Source of the DNA: Pelagadaptatus aseana
GTDB lineage: Bacteria > Pseudomonadota > Gammaproteobacteria > Pseudomonadales > Cellvibrionaceae
DNA: 64,000 nt
Direction: 5' to 3'
Assembly: GCA_040365065.1 (NCBI GenBank)
Contig: BAABNI010000001.1
Span: 310,001 to 374,000, forward strand
Part shown: piece after piece, positions 38,687-47,333 of the stretch
Position numbering within the stretch: position 1 is the stretch's first letter
Layout: each line of letters starts with the position of its first letter
Notes under the pieces: generated by a model
Database searches by the model: none
The model's input: the letters and a program-made list of their open reading frames with translations, nothing else
What the model was told of the DNA's origin: nothing
Made by a program: the position numbers and the translations under genes

Positions 38687-40141
38687 ATGAAATTTTCCAA
38701 CTCCTATATCGAACTGGGTGAAGCCTTTTATCAACAGTGTTCGCCCACCCCTGTGGCCAACCCCGAACTGTTTTTATGGAACGCGGCCCTGGCCGAGCAG
38801 ATGGCCATACCGCAAGAGCTGCAAAAGGATCACGCGGCACTGGCCCAATATTTTTCCGGCAATCAACTGTTGGCCGGTTCACAACCCATTGCCACGGCCT
38901 ATGCCGGTCATCAGTTTGGCAACTTTAATCCGCAGCTGGGTGATGGCCGTGCCCACCTGCTGGGTGAGCTGCTTGATCAACAGGGAAAACGCTGGGACCT
39001 GCAATTAAAAGGGTCCGGCACCAGCCGCTTCTCCCGGGGTGGTGACGGTCGCTGTGCCATCGGCCCGGCGGTGCGCGAATTCATTATGAGCGAGGCCATG
39101 CAGGCCCTTGGTGTGCCAACCACCCGGTGTCTCGCGGTAACAACCACCGGCGAAGCGGTGTATCGGGAGCAAGCCAAACCCGGCGCCGTGGTGACCCGGA
39201 TGGCATCCAGCCATTTACGGGTTGGCACCTTTCAATTTTTTGCCTCACGGGGCGATATCGAATCGCTGCAGGCCCTGTGTGAATTTGCCATTGTGCGCCA
39301 TTTTGACGACATCGATGGCCACGCCAGCGAGCGCTATATCCAGCTGCTGGATCGTGTCATCGACAAGCAGATCCAATTGGTGGTCGAATGGATGCGCGTG
39401 GGTTTTATTCACGGCGTGATGAACACCGACAACACCTCTATCTGTGGTGAGACCATCGACTTTGGTCCCTGCGCCATGATGGGCATCTACAACCCGGCCA
39501 CCGCCTACAGCTCCATCGACACTCAGGGCCGCTACGCCTTTGGCAACCAACCCGCTATTGCCCAGTGGAATATGGCGCGCTTTGCCGAAAGCCTGCTGCC
39601 ACTGATCGACGAACAGGATCAGGCCAGCATCGACCAGTTAGTGGCACTGATTCAAAATTTTCCCGAGCGCTATCAAACCGCTTACTGGCACAGAATGGCC
39701 GATAAGTTCGGGTTACTGACAGCTGAAACAGATGACCGGGAACTGATGACGGCTATCCTGGAAAAAATGGCGTCGCTGCAATTGGATTACACCATCAGTT
39801 TCAACCTGTTGAGCCAATCTCTTACAGACGAACAGAGCCGAGCTAACATAGCGACAGCACTGGGCCCAGACTATGACCGCTGGCGTCAACGCCTCGATAA
39901 TCAAGCAGGTACCACTGAGGCGGCCGAGCAAACCATGCGTGCAAGTAACCCGCTGGTTATTCCTCGCAACCATTATATTGAAGCGGTATTAGCCAGCTGC
40001 GAGCAAAGCGGCGACGCCGCCGCGGCACTGGAGATACTCGACGTCGTGCGCCACCCCTACAGCGCAGTGGCGGCCACGGCAAAATACCAGCAACCGCCCG
40101 AAGATAATGACCGCGGCTACCAAACCTTTTGCGGAACCTGA
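38687..40141 (+). CDS. selO: Protein adenylyltransferase SelO (YdiU family)
   Basis: Pseudokinase-fold enzyme that AMPylates proteins, tied to redox stress; mitochondrial and bacterial. 484 residues. Kinase-like landmarks: QLKGSGTSRFSRGGDGRCAI with the G-rich loop, AVREFIMSEAM, HGVMNTDNTSICGETIDFGPCAMM (catalytic loop and the Mg ligands Asn/Asp), and the terminal QTFCGT. I start at ATG 38687 (KFSNSYIELGEAFY, the family N-terminus); the in-frame ATG at 38675 begins within the repeat element. The ribosome site is weak. Confidence 0.93.
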   Translation: MKFSNSYIELGEAFYQQCSPTPVANPELFLWNAALAEQMAIPQELQKDHAALAQYFSGNQLLAGSQPIATAYAGHQFGNFNPQLGDGRAHLLGELLDQQGKRWDLQLKGSGTSRFSRGGDGRCAIGPAVREFIMSEAMQALGVPTTRCLAVTTTGEAVYREQAKPGAVVTRMASSHLRVGTFQFFASRGDIESLQALCEFAIVRHFDDIDGHASERYIQLLDRVIDKQIQLVVEWMRVGFIHGVMNTDNTSICGETIDFGPCAMMGIYNPATAYSSIDTQGRYAFGNQPAIAQWNMARFAESLLPLIDEQDQASIDQLVALIQNFPERYQTAYWHRMADKFGLLTAETDDRELMTAILEKMASLQLDYTISFNLLSQSLTDEQSRANIATALGPDYDRWRQRLDNQAGTTEAAEQTMRASNPLVIPRNHYIEAVLASCEQSGDAAAALEILDVVRHPYSAVAATAKYQQPPEDNDRGYQTFCGT

Positions 40142-40180
40142 CGGACCCGCATCACTGCAAACTACTGAATGAGGCCCATA

Positions 40181-40738
40181 ATGGGATCCGTAATTTTATT
40201 AATTGCCGGCTTACTCTTTATTGCTGTATCCGTTATCGGGAAAAAAATGGACGAGAATTTCTTGCGGGATTCTTTTACCACTGACGGCACAGTAGTAGAC
40301 ATCATGGAGCAGCTGCAAAAAACTTCAAACTCTGCCCATCTAGTGCTACGCCCGGTGATTGATTACAAGCTCGATAAAATCTACAGATTCACGGCAGAAG
40401 TTGATGCGCGCCGCTACCGGATTAAAACCGGTGACAGCTTGCAAATTCTGGTCAGCCGGGACAACCACAAAGTCGCCAAACTGAAACAGGGGCGAAAAGA
40501 ATCCACGTTGCTGCTCAACATTTTTTTGCTTCTCGGCATCATTGCCTGCCTGCTTTCCGCCCATTTATTCCAGCCCAGCGAACTCAGTATTAAGTGGCTG
40601 CAAGACCCATTCAGCCTGGCACTGGTGGGCGGCGCTCTGATCTTTGCTTACATTAAAGTCTACCCGGCATTACAAATATTGCTGAGTCATGGGTTGAAAC
40701 ACTCAGAGAATGCCCGCGAAGTTGAGGAGAGCCTTTAA
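40181..40738 (+). CDS. DUF3592-like membrane protein
   Basis: 185 residues with helices near the start (SVILLIAGLLFIAVSVIG), and about 108-128 and 142-160. The middle region, GTVVDIMEQLQ to VDARRYRIKTGDSLQILVSRDNHKVAKL, resembles the DUF3592 extracytoplasmic domain. Function unknown. ATG 40181 is preferred because GAGG lies seven nt upstream (ATG 40169 overlaps it). It follows selO after 39 nt. Confidence 0.7.
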   Translation: MGSVILLIAGLLFIAVSVIGKKMDENFLRDSFTTDGTVVDIMEQLQKTSNSAHLVLRPVIDYKLDKIYRFTAEVDARRYRIKTGDSLQILVSRDNHKVAKLKQGRKESTLLLNIFLLLGIIACLLSAHLFQPSELSIKWLQDPFSLALVGGALIFAYIKVYPALQILLSHGLKHSENAREVEESL

Positions 40739-40774
40739 GGTCCCGCCTCCAGAAGCCGACGTCGAGGAATCACA

Positions 40775-41011
40775 TCAGGTTTGCAAAATCCGCTGGGCCA
40801 TTTGTAAATGCTCAACCGCTTCCCGCCCCAGACTGGTGAGATACCCACCATCGACCTGATCCACCAGTTTCTTATCGTATAAACGCTTGGCAGCCGCCAC
40901 TATCGCAGGTGAAGCACTGTGGCTGTGAACCTTGATGCCTCCCTGAGAAGAACCTGAATCGTAATTTAACAACAGCTCGATTTCCTGAATCGTTTCTTCA
41001 TTTAACTTCAT
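40775..41011 (-). CDS. TIGR02647-type small protein
   Basis: 78 residues matching the TIGR02647 pattern (LNEETIQEIELLLNYDSGSSQGGIKVHSHSASPAIVAAAKRLYDKKLV-type, then DQVDGGYLTSLGREAVEHL), a winged-helix-like protein of unknown function found in gammaproteobacteria. ATG at 41011. Convergent with the DUF3592-like gene. Confidence 0.8.
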   Translation of the reverse strand: MKLNEETIQEIELLLNYDSGSSQGGIKVHSHSASPAIVAAAKRLYDKKLVDQVDGGYLTSLGREAVEHLQMAQRILQT

Positions 41012-41429
41012 CAATAGTGCCCTCGGTGAACCTTTAAAAAGCCGGGTTTATTACCTAGCCTTTAGACGATAGTTCAAATCTCGCCAGATGCCACGCCCCG
41101 GTGAAAGCCTTTGATGTTGTAAGTGCCTCACTGTTGATTGCCCTAACTGAATAGCATCAGGGATTGGCAAGACCATAAGAATTGGTTAGCCTTGTTTTCA
41201 TCAATGTTCACAACACCTACTTCCTCTATGGACCAACCCGCCACCCTGTTTATCGCCTGGAGTCATTGGGCATGCACATCCGCTGCATGGCAGGATTACT
41301 TTCGTGGCGAGGACGAAGATCATCGGCACACCTCAAGCTGAATATTTCATTACTTTTTATAATTCCTTTTTAAGGCTCTTATTTTTAAGGCTTCTAGCTG
41401 CCTGCCTGTACACAACCTTGAGGTGATCC
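41012..41429. other. Non-coding gap before the FAD oxidase gene
   Basis: About 418 nt with no credible gene. A 63-codon open frame (41182-41373) has no ribosome site and unlike codon use. The 3' part (41345-41400) is AT-rich and may hold the oxidase promoter. Confidence 0.5.
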
Positions 41430-42734
41430 ATGTTCGGATTAAAACAACCCACAGAAACCCGTGAGCACACGGGTTCTTACTATGCTGCCAGTGCCAACTG
41501 GCAAACCAATTACCCAACCCTGCAGGGTATCCACAACACCGATGTGGCCATTGTCGGCGGCGGCTTTACCGGCGTAAATACCGCTCTGGAGCTGGCCGAG
41601 CGAGGCTTTCAGGTAACCCTGATTGAAGCCAATAAAATCAGCTGGGGTGCCACCGGTCGCAACGGCGGACAAATCATTGGCGGCATCGGCCACAGTCTCA
41701 ATCGCTTTGAAAAATACGTCGGGCAGCAGGGTTTGCGGGCCATCTATGATATGGGCGTGGAGTGCACCAACATCATTCGTGAACGCGTCGCCCGCTATGA
41801 CATCGATTGCGATCTGACCTGGGGCTACTGTGATGTGGCACTCAAACCCAGACACTTGCGTGAGTTCGAAGCCGAAAAATCCTATCAGGAGCGCATGGGG
41901 TATCCCCACCCACTTGAACTGCTCGACCGCGACCAAATTCAACAAGAGGTCAACTCCCCCATCTATCTGGGTGGTCTGCTCAATCGTCAGGGTAACGGCC
42001 ACTGCCATGTGCTGAATCTGTGTCTTGGCGAAGCCCGGGCAGCAGAAACTTTGGGCGCTAAAATTTTTGAAAACAGCCGGGTCACCCGATTGGTTGAGGG
42101 CACGCACCCCGAAGTCCATACCGACAGCGGCATCGTCAAAGCCAAGCATGTAGTGCTGTGTGGTAATGCCTATCTGGGCGATCTGGTGCCAACCATGTCC
42201 GCCCGCATCATGCCTTCCAACAGCTCGGTGATCACCACTGAACCACTGAGTGCCGCCCAGGCCAAATCCATCATGCCCGGTAACCGAGCTGTGTGCGATC
42301 CACGCACAGCGCTGGACTATTTTCGCTTAACCGCCGATAACCGTCTGTTGTTTGGCGGACTGTCTAACTACACAGGCCGGGAACCCAGCGATTTATTCGG
42401 TGTTATGCGCGGCAAACTGGAGAAGGTTTTTCCGCAATTGGCCGGAGTTAAGCTCGAGCACGGCTGGAGCGGACAGATGGGCATTGGCATCAATCGCATG
42501 CCACAACTGGGAAGGCTTAACGGCAATGTTTACTACATCCAAGCTTATTCGGGTCATGGCGTGGCACCCACCCATATGATGGCGCGCATCACCGCTGAAA
42601 TGATTGCCGGACAAGCCGAACGCTTTGATGTCTTTGCCAAGATTCCACACTGGCCCTTCCCGGGTGGCAAGTGGCTGCGGACACCGAGCTTTGCCCTGGC
42701 GATGCTGTATTACAAAATACGTGACGAGTTGTAG
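41430..42734 (+). CDS. FAD-dependent amine oxidoreductase (PuuB-like)
   Basis: 434-residue DAO-superfamily flavoprotein. FAD motif DVAIVGGGFTG at 38-48, the PuuB-type GATGRNGGQIIGG, and the C-terminal MGIGINRMPQLGRLNGNVYYIQAYSGHGV. Best analogue is gamma-glutamylputrescine oxidase of putrescine breakdown, but no puuACD partner is adjacent, so the amine substrate is inferred. Its stop lies 36 nt from the end of the convergent BLUF gene. Confidence 0.87.
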   Translation: MFGLKQPTETREHTGSYYAASANWQTNYPTLQGIHNTDVAIVGGGFTGVNTALELAERGFQVTLIEANKISWGATGRNGGQIIGGIGHSLNRFEKYVGQQGLRAIYDMGVECTNIIRERVARYDIDCDLTWGYCDVALKPRHLREFEAEKSYQERMGYPHPLELLDRDQIQQEVNSPIYLGGLLNRQGNGHCHVLNLCLGEARAAETLGAKIFENSRVTRLVEGTHPEVHTDSGIVKAKHVVLCGNAYLGDLVPTMSARIMPSNSSVITTEPLSAAQAKSIMPGNRAVCDPRTALDYFRLTADNRLLFGGLSNYTGREPSDLFGVMRGKLEKVFPQLAGVKLEHGWSGQMGIGINRMPQLGRLNGNVYYIQAYSGHGVAPTHMMARITAEMIAGQAERFDVFAKIPHWPFPGGKWLRTPSFALAMLYYKIRDEL

Positions 42735-42770
42735 CGATTAGAAATGTATTGGTTGATCTGGTCGGACTTG

Positions 42771-43184
42771 TCAAAAATCGTTTTTAAGTTTTGAAAAGTC
42801 CATCAGTAAATTCAGGCACTGTTCCGGCTCAAGAGTGTATGGGTTAAAGCTCTGGCCAACAGTGTATCGATCAATAATTTTCTGGTGCCGATCCATATAG
42901 AGGACAACACCCATATCCCAATTGCTGAACATCCGTGAATCGCAAGGCCCTTGATGCAGCACTTGAACATTGTGATGACGGCCATCATGTTTGATCATAT
43001 CAAACAGATTTTCGATATCCGTCTGCTCGCCTTCAATGCACTGAATGAAAAATCTGGAGCTTCCACACAGAAATCCCGTCACTTTACAATCGTGATTTTT
43101 CACCCGGGACCTGGCGACAATATCCTCCACCTCCGTGATGGTGAGGTTCGGGGCTGGTGTGCTGACGTACAGGATCCGATGCAT
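42771..43184 (-). CDS. Short BLUF-domain blue-light receptor
   Basis: 137 residues; FAD-binding photoreceptor of the PixD type with no attached output domain. The signature residues line up in spacing with AppA: Tyr6, Asn30, Gln48, Trp89, Met91 (24, 18, 41 and 2 apart, the same as AppA Tyr21, Asn45, Gln63, Trp104, Met106). FFIQCIEG, DGRHHNVQVLHQG and MFSNWDMG complete the domain. A C-terminal helical tail (about 100-137) resembles the short-BLUF cap. It starts 26 nt after the ligase stop on the same strand, so it is very likely the last gene of the glm operon. No cyclase or EAL domain is present. Confidence 0.92.
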   Translation of the reverse strand: MHRILYVSTPAPNLTITEVEDIVARSRVKNHDCKVTGFLCGSSRFFIQCIEGEQTDIENLFDMIKHDGRHHNVQVLHQGPCDSRMFSNWDMGVVLYMDRHQKIIDRYTVGQSFNPYTLEPEQCLNLLMDFSKLKNDF

Positions 43185-43210
43185 CAAGGGTCTACTTTGC
43201 TCAGTGCGGC

Positions 43211-44779
43211 TTATGACTCAGCCAGCTCTCGCTTGAGCGCTTCTTTATCGATTCGGTTTTTGTCACTTTGCACCAAAGGCAAAGACTTCTTATAAACCAC
43301 CCGGGCAGGAATCATATAAGACGCCAGATGCTCTTTGAGCTCAAACAGAATTTCTTTTTCAGACAACTCACTCGCCGCGGAATAGACCATCACAATCTCT
43401 TCCTCGATTTTTTCATTCTCCATACCGAAGACCGCGCATTGATCAATCTGCGGTAAATTCTTCGCCACCACTGATTCCACTTCGTAAGGCGAAACGCGGA
43501 AGCCGCGGGTCTTGATCATATCGTCGTGACGAGAGACGAAATAATAGTAACCCTCTTCGTCTTTATAAACATAGTCACCAGTGGCTACCACAATTTCATC
43601 GGTCAACTGGCCTTCCAGGTCGATCACGTCTTTAAGAATCTGTACCGACTTAAAACGCTGAGCATTTTCTTCCGGACCATTCCAGAAGCCGCGATAAATA
43701 TAACCACCGCGATGAATCAGCTCGCCCACCTCACGCACGCCACACTCTTTGCCATCCTCGTTAATGACATAGAGCTCGACATCCGGAATCGGCTTGCCAA
43801 TGGAATCCGGGCGAATCTGTACCTGTGACGGATCGAGATAGGTCGAGCGGAACGCCTCGGTCAAACCGTGCATGGAATAGAAATCGGCGTTGCGGAAATT
43901 GTTTTTGCAATCGCTGATCATTTTTTCTGTAACGTTACCGCCGGAGGACGTAATGGTTTTAACCCCGTCGAGCAATTCGGCACTGGGCAGATGGGTGACA
44001 CCGTCAAACATCTGGGAAATATTGACCGGCATCAGCGGCAGCACTGTGACCTTGTCATTGATGACATGATTGAAGAAATCGTCCGGCAAAATAAAACGGT
44101 GCAATGCCAGAGTCGCTTTCTTGTAGAGTGTGCAGAAGATCTGATTGAGACCATAGTCCAGATTAAAAATCAGCAACCCGGAAATCACATCGTCTTCCTG
44201 CAAATCCAGATACTGGGAAACCACTCGCGCCGAATCGATCAGGTTGCGGTGAGAAATCACAATGCCCTTGGGCGTACCCGTCAAACCAAAGGAGTAGGTA
44301 ATGGCCGCGTTATTGTGACCATTGACATCACACTGATATGGGCGGTTGTAGTATTTGTGAATCTCGGTAAACGATGGCACATCGTTGCCAACGGTTTCGT
44401 AGGAAATAATCTGCCCGGAGAAATCAATTTCTTCGATACTCTCCAGCTTCACCCGATCGGTGATGATGCACTGAATGCCACAGTCGTTAATGATGTACTG
44501 TACCTGCTCGGGTCGCAGCAGCCGAGTCATGGGCACCAACACATAATCGGTGGAGAGGATGGCCAGAATCGCCACCACCTGCTCAATGCTCTTGTGGGAA
44601 TAGATACCTATGCGGGCACCCTTGGGCAAATCCAGCTCGGAGAGATACAGCGCCACCTGATTGACCTGAGTAAACAGCTCCCCATAGGTGACACTCTGCT
44701 CGTTAAAGATCAGCGCGGTTTTGTCCGGGTGGGTCTCAACTGCACTTTCAAGAAGGGTTCGAATACAGTTTATTGACAT
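43211..44779 (-). CDS. AMP-forming acyl/amino-acyl ligase
   Basis: 522 residues of the adenylate-forming (ANL) superfamily, activating a carboxylate as acyl-AMP. Motif A3 is ITYSFGLTGTPKGIV, looser than the usual SGTTG; A5 is MHGLTEAFRSTYLDP, a form I know from exosortase-associated (TIGR03098-like) ligases; A7 ATGDYVYKDEEGYYYF and A8 TRGFRVSPYEVES are normal. At A10, NRIDKEALK aligns with GKIDRKAL, putting Arg at the catalytic Lys. Overlaps glmL by 10 nt. No carrier protein in the operon, so CoA or an external carrier is expected. Confidence 0.85.
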   Translation of the reverse strand: MSINCIRTLLESAVETHPDKTALIFNEQSVTYGELFTQVNQVALYLSELDLPKGARIGIYSHKSIEQVVAILAILSTDYVLVPMTRLLRPEQVQYIINDCGIQCIITDRVKLESIEEIDFSGQIISYETVGNDVPSFTEIHKYYNRPYQCDVNGHNNAAITYSFGLTGTPKGIVISHRNLIDSARVVSQYLDLQEDDVISGLLIFNLDYGLNQIFCTLYKKATLALHRFILPDDFFNHVINDKVTVLPLMPVNISQMFDGVTHLPSAELLDGVKTITSSGGNVTEKMISDCKNNFRNADFYSMHGLTEAFRSTYLDPSQVQIRPDSIGKPIPDVELYVINEDGKECGVREVGELIHRGGYIYRGFWNGPEENAQRFKSVQILKDVIDLEGQLTDEIVVATGDYVYKDEEGYYYFVSRHDDMIKTRGFRVSPYEVESVVAKNLPQIDQCAVFGMENEKIEEEIVMVYSAASELSEKEILFELKEHLASYMIPARVVYKKSLPLVQSDKNRIDKEALKRELAES

Positions 44780-45969
44780 AGTTCTTTTTCCTTAGCACCA
44801 AGGGTCCAGATATCGTAGTTGACGTCGAGAATGGCCGCCGGTCGATGATCCGAGGTCAGAATCTTTTTATAGAAGAAAGCGATGATGTCTTCCACTTCTT
44901 CCTGAGTTAATACCTTGGTCACACCACCGGTCAGGACAATCGAATTAACACCCAGCAGACGCAAATTGATGTAGGCCTTGCGATAGTGGGACATCTTGCA
45001 CAACACCAGGAAAATCGCCAATTGCATCAGAATGCGGGTGGCCTTATCACTCTGCTCTTCAAAAATGTTCTCGGTGACTTTCAGGTGCATCAGCAGCTCG
45101 TAGACAAACTCGTTATTTTTCGCGGAAAAAATTAACGACTGCTTGGATTTGTACACGCCGAGCTTTTTAAATACCAGTCTATCGTATTCATTCTCGGTCA
45201 CCAGATTTTCATCCACCAGATCCTTGGAGTAGTGAATATCGGTAGTGGCACCACCAATATCCAACAGGATAAACGGATTGGCCACGGAGAACTTGGCATC
45301 GATCAAAGGCAAGGCCTTGTTGACGATATAGGGCGTTGAAAAAATCTGATTGCTGGTAATGCCATAGAGATTCTTGATGTCCTCTTTGCCCATGATGTCC
45401 TGCTGATACAGATTGGTGAGATACTCTTTCAGGTGCTCCTCGACAATGTGCAGGCGGTCATCAATGATGTTTGGCAACACCACCAGATCTTTAATATTGT
45501 CATTAAGCGCCGGCACTTCTTTTTCACTGCCAACATAAACAATGTTGTTGTAGCTCAACTGCTCCAGATAGCGAAACAGGGGCTCACCAAACACACCTGC
45601 ATGGCTATCAATGCCACCGACAACGATCACCACATCGATCAAATCGCTGGGGACCGAATAGCTTTCAATATCCTGATACAAAACGGTATCAATGATGTTA
45701 ATGCCAGAGTTAAAGGCAATATTGGTGGCGTACTTCAACGAGAAAGAATTGGTCACGCCGATAATCAGCGTACTCAAACCGCCATTGGCAGAAGAACAGA
45801 TATGCACATCGTCTTTGCCAAAGCGCTCAATGGTGGAACCGCACTTGGTCATCAGATCGTCGAGAATGTCTTTATTGAAATCCCGCGAATGCTGCTCAAT
45901 ATGATTCGGCGTACTGACTTTGAAATAGGTACTGCCGACATCCACAAATAACTTTTCTGGCTGACTCAT
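44770..45969 (-). CDS. glmL: Glutamate-mutase-associated ASKHA ATPase (GlmL/MutL)
   Basis: 399 residues of the actin/hexokinase/Hsp70-fold family. N-terminal phosphate-1 motif LFVDVGSTYFKVS at 8-20, and phosphate-2 motif LLDIGGATTDIHY. In clostridial glutamate mutase operons mutL lies between the two mutase subunits and its role, likely chaperone or reactivase of the B12 enzyme, is not settled. It is shorter than most GlmL proteins (about 460). Here it lies after glmE, its stop overlapping the ligase start by 10 nt and its start overlapping glmE by one base. Confidence 0.88.
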   Translation of the reverse strand: MSQPEKLFVDVGSTYFKVSTPNHIEQHSRDFNKDILDDLMTKCGSTIERFGKDDVHICSSANGGLSTLIIGVTNSFSLKYATNIAFNSGINIIDTVLYQDIESYSVPSDLIDVVIVVGGIDSHAGVFGEPLFRYLEQLSYNNIVYVGSEKEVPALNDNIKDLVVLPNIIDDRLHIVEEHLKEYLTNLYQQDIMGKEDIKNLYGITSNQIFSTPYIVNKALPLIDAKFSVANPFILLDIGGATTDIHYSKDLVDENLVTENEYDRLVFKKLGVYKSKQSLIFSAKNNEFVYELLMHLKVTENIFEEQSDKATRILMQLAIFLVLCKMSHYRKAYINLRLLGVNSIVLTGGVTKVLTQEEVEDIIAFFYKKILTSDHRPAAILDVNYDIWTLGAKEKELCQ

Positions 45970-47333
45970 TACTGCATGATTCCTATATCGTGGATGATGT
46001 CGTTAACAATACTGGTCTGATCTTTGGAGAGATCACACTGCGCTCGTTCATAGTCATAACAACGATCGGGAATTGGCACATTGCCGCGCTTGATAATACG
46101 AATATTTTTCTGATCATCGCGGATGGTAATCATCTCATTGTGATTGATGATGTGCGGCGAGAAGGGCACATCAATCACACCATTTTTGATGGAGTTGAAC
46201 ACCTTGCGCCAAAGGGTGTCGGCCGAGTCGTTAAACACCGCTTCCATAATGGCTTTGACTTCCAGCGTCAGAATTTCTTCTTCCTCTTCGTCCACCACAT
46301 TGGGCAAGCCATTCAAAATACGCAGGGTGTATTGGGTATCGGCAACAGTTTTAGCATTGGCTTCCTTGGTCGGAATACCGGAGGCTTCCTCGCGGGTCTT
46401 GGTAATGATCTTATCGGCACCCACCATGGAGGCAATCACGGTGGCCATATTGATCAGCTGCTCGGCAAAATTCTGATTGGTGGGGAAGGCACCCATCCAC
46501 TGGTGATACACCAAATGAATATCGGCATCGGCGCAGTCGATTTGCTCGGCGTAGTAGCGCGCCAGTTTTTTCAGTACCGCACCGGTCACAATATCCTGGG
46601 ACATGGAACCCTGCTGGGCAAAAGACACCGAGAAAGATTTTACGCCTTCCTCCAGCGCCAGCAGCATTTCCAGCAACTGAATCACAATGGTGATCGACGG
46701 CGGCACCAGCGTGGCCGTCAACGGACCGAAAGATTCGCGATTGATGGGCTCGTTCAGGGCCGAGTAGTTGGCACAGACACGCTCCACATACTTCCAATAC
46801 AGAAACGCCTTATCCAGCGGAAAGTTTTTGGAGTAGGGCAACAGGTAAGTAATCGGCCCGCCTTCAATTTCAAAAATGCCCGAGGCAATCGCGGTTTCGA
46901 TCAGCAGTCGCGCATCCGGGGTGCCATGTCGCAGGCTGACCGGGCGATCAAAGTGGGTGATCATCTTGCGCGTGGTGCGATAGCCGTGGTTCACCAGCGG
47001 GTAACCGTTAAGCATATCCACATCATTTTCTTCACTCAGGCGCAGCATCTTCTGCGCGGTACCGTAATCGTTAAGACGGGTATTGGAATCGATGGTCAGC
47101 GGCAAAATATCGACGTTGGCGTCGGTAAAAAATTCATACAGGGCAAATTGTTTTTTGTAGGTCGGAAAACCACCACGGGGTTGCACCAGCATCTTGTCTT
47201 TATTTCTAAAGCGATGAGAAATAAACAGATTCTTGCTGGCGTTTTTGACGAAGTCTTCCACCTCGGCAAAGTCAAAAGTGTCTACGAATTCATTACTGAG
47301 AATGATTTCCCGCTCTTCCTGTAACAAACTCAT
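45969..47333 (-). CDS. glmE: Glutamate mutase (methylaspartate mutase) epsilon subunit
   Basis: Large subunit of coenzyme-B12 glutamate mutase, interconverting L-glutamate and (2S,3S)-3-methylaspartate by a radical carbon-skeleton rearrangement. 454 residues. It retains the arginine claw (Arg53, Arg86, Arg135, equivalent to Arg66, Arg100 and Arg149 of Clostridium cochlearium GlmE), Glu157, Tyr163, Tyr167, and Lys312/Glu316, all with one constant offset. HQWMGAFP, GIPTKEAN and the C-terminal VIDVPFSP and GNVP motifs also match. Catalytically competent by sequence. Overlaps glmS by 4 nt. Confidence 0.95.
   Translation of the reverse strand: MSLLQEEREIILSNEFVDTFDFAEVEDFVKNASKNLFISHRFRNKDKMLVQPRGGFPTYKKQFALYEFFTDANVDILPLTIDSNTRLNDYGTAQKMLRLSEENDVDMLNGYPLVNHGYRTTRKMITHFDRPVSLRHGTPDARLLIETAIASGIFEIEGGPITYLLPYSKNFPLDKAFLYWKYVERVCANYSALNEPINRESFGPLTATLVPPSITIVIQLLEMLLALEEGVKSFSVSFAQQGSMSQDIVTGAVLKKLARYYAEQIDCADADIHLVYHQWMGAFPTNQNFAEQLINMATVIASMVGADKIITKTREEASGIPTKEANAKTVADTQYTLRILNGLPNVVDEEEEEILTLEVKAIMEAVFNDSADTLWRKVFNSIKNGVIDVPFSPHIINHNEMITIRDDQKNIRIIKRGNVPIPDRCYDYERAQCDLSKDQTSIVNDIIHDIGIMQ

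Noticed and set aside
41182..41373. A 63-codon open frame in the gap before the FAD oxidase
   Set aside because: No ribosome site, no family pattern and a composition unlike neighbouring genes.
45990..47324. A 444-codon open frame antisense to glmE
   Set aside because: It lies wholly within glmE, is rich in His/Gly/Gln as expected of a shadow, and has no recognisable domain.
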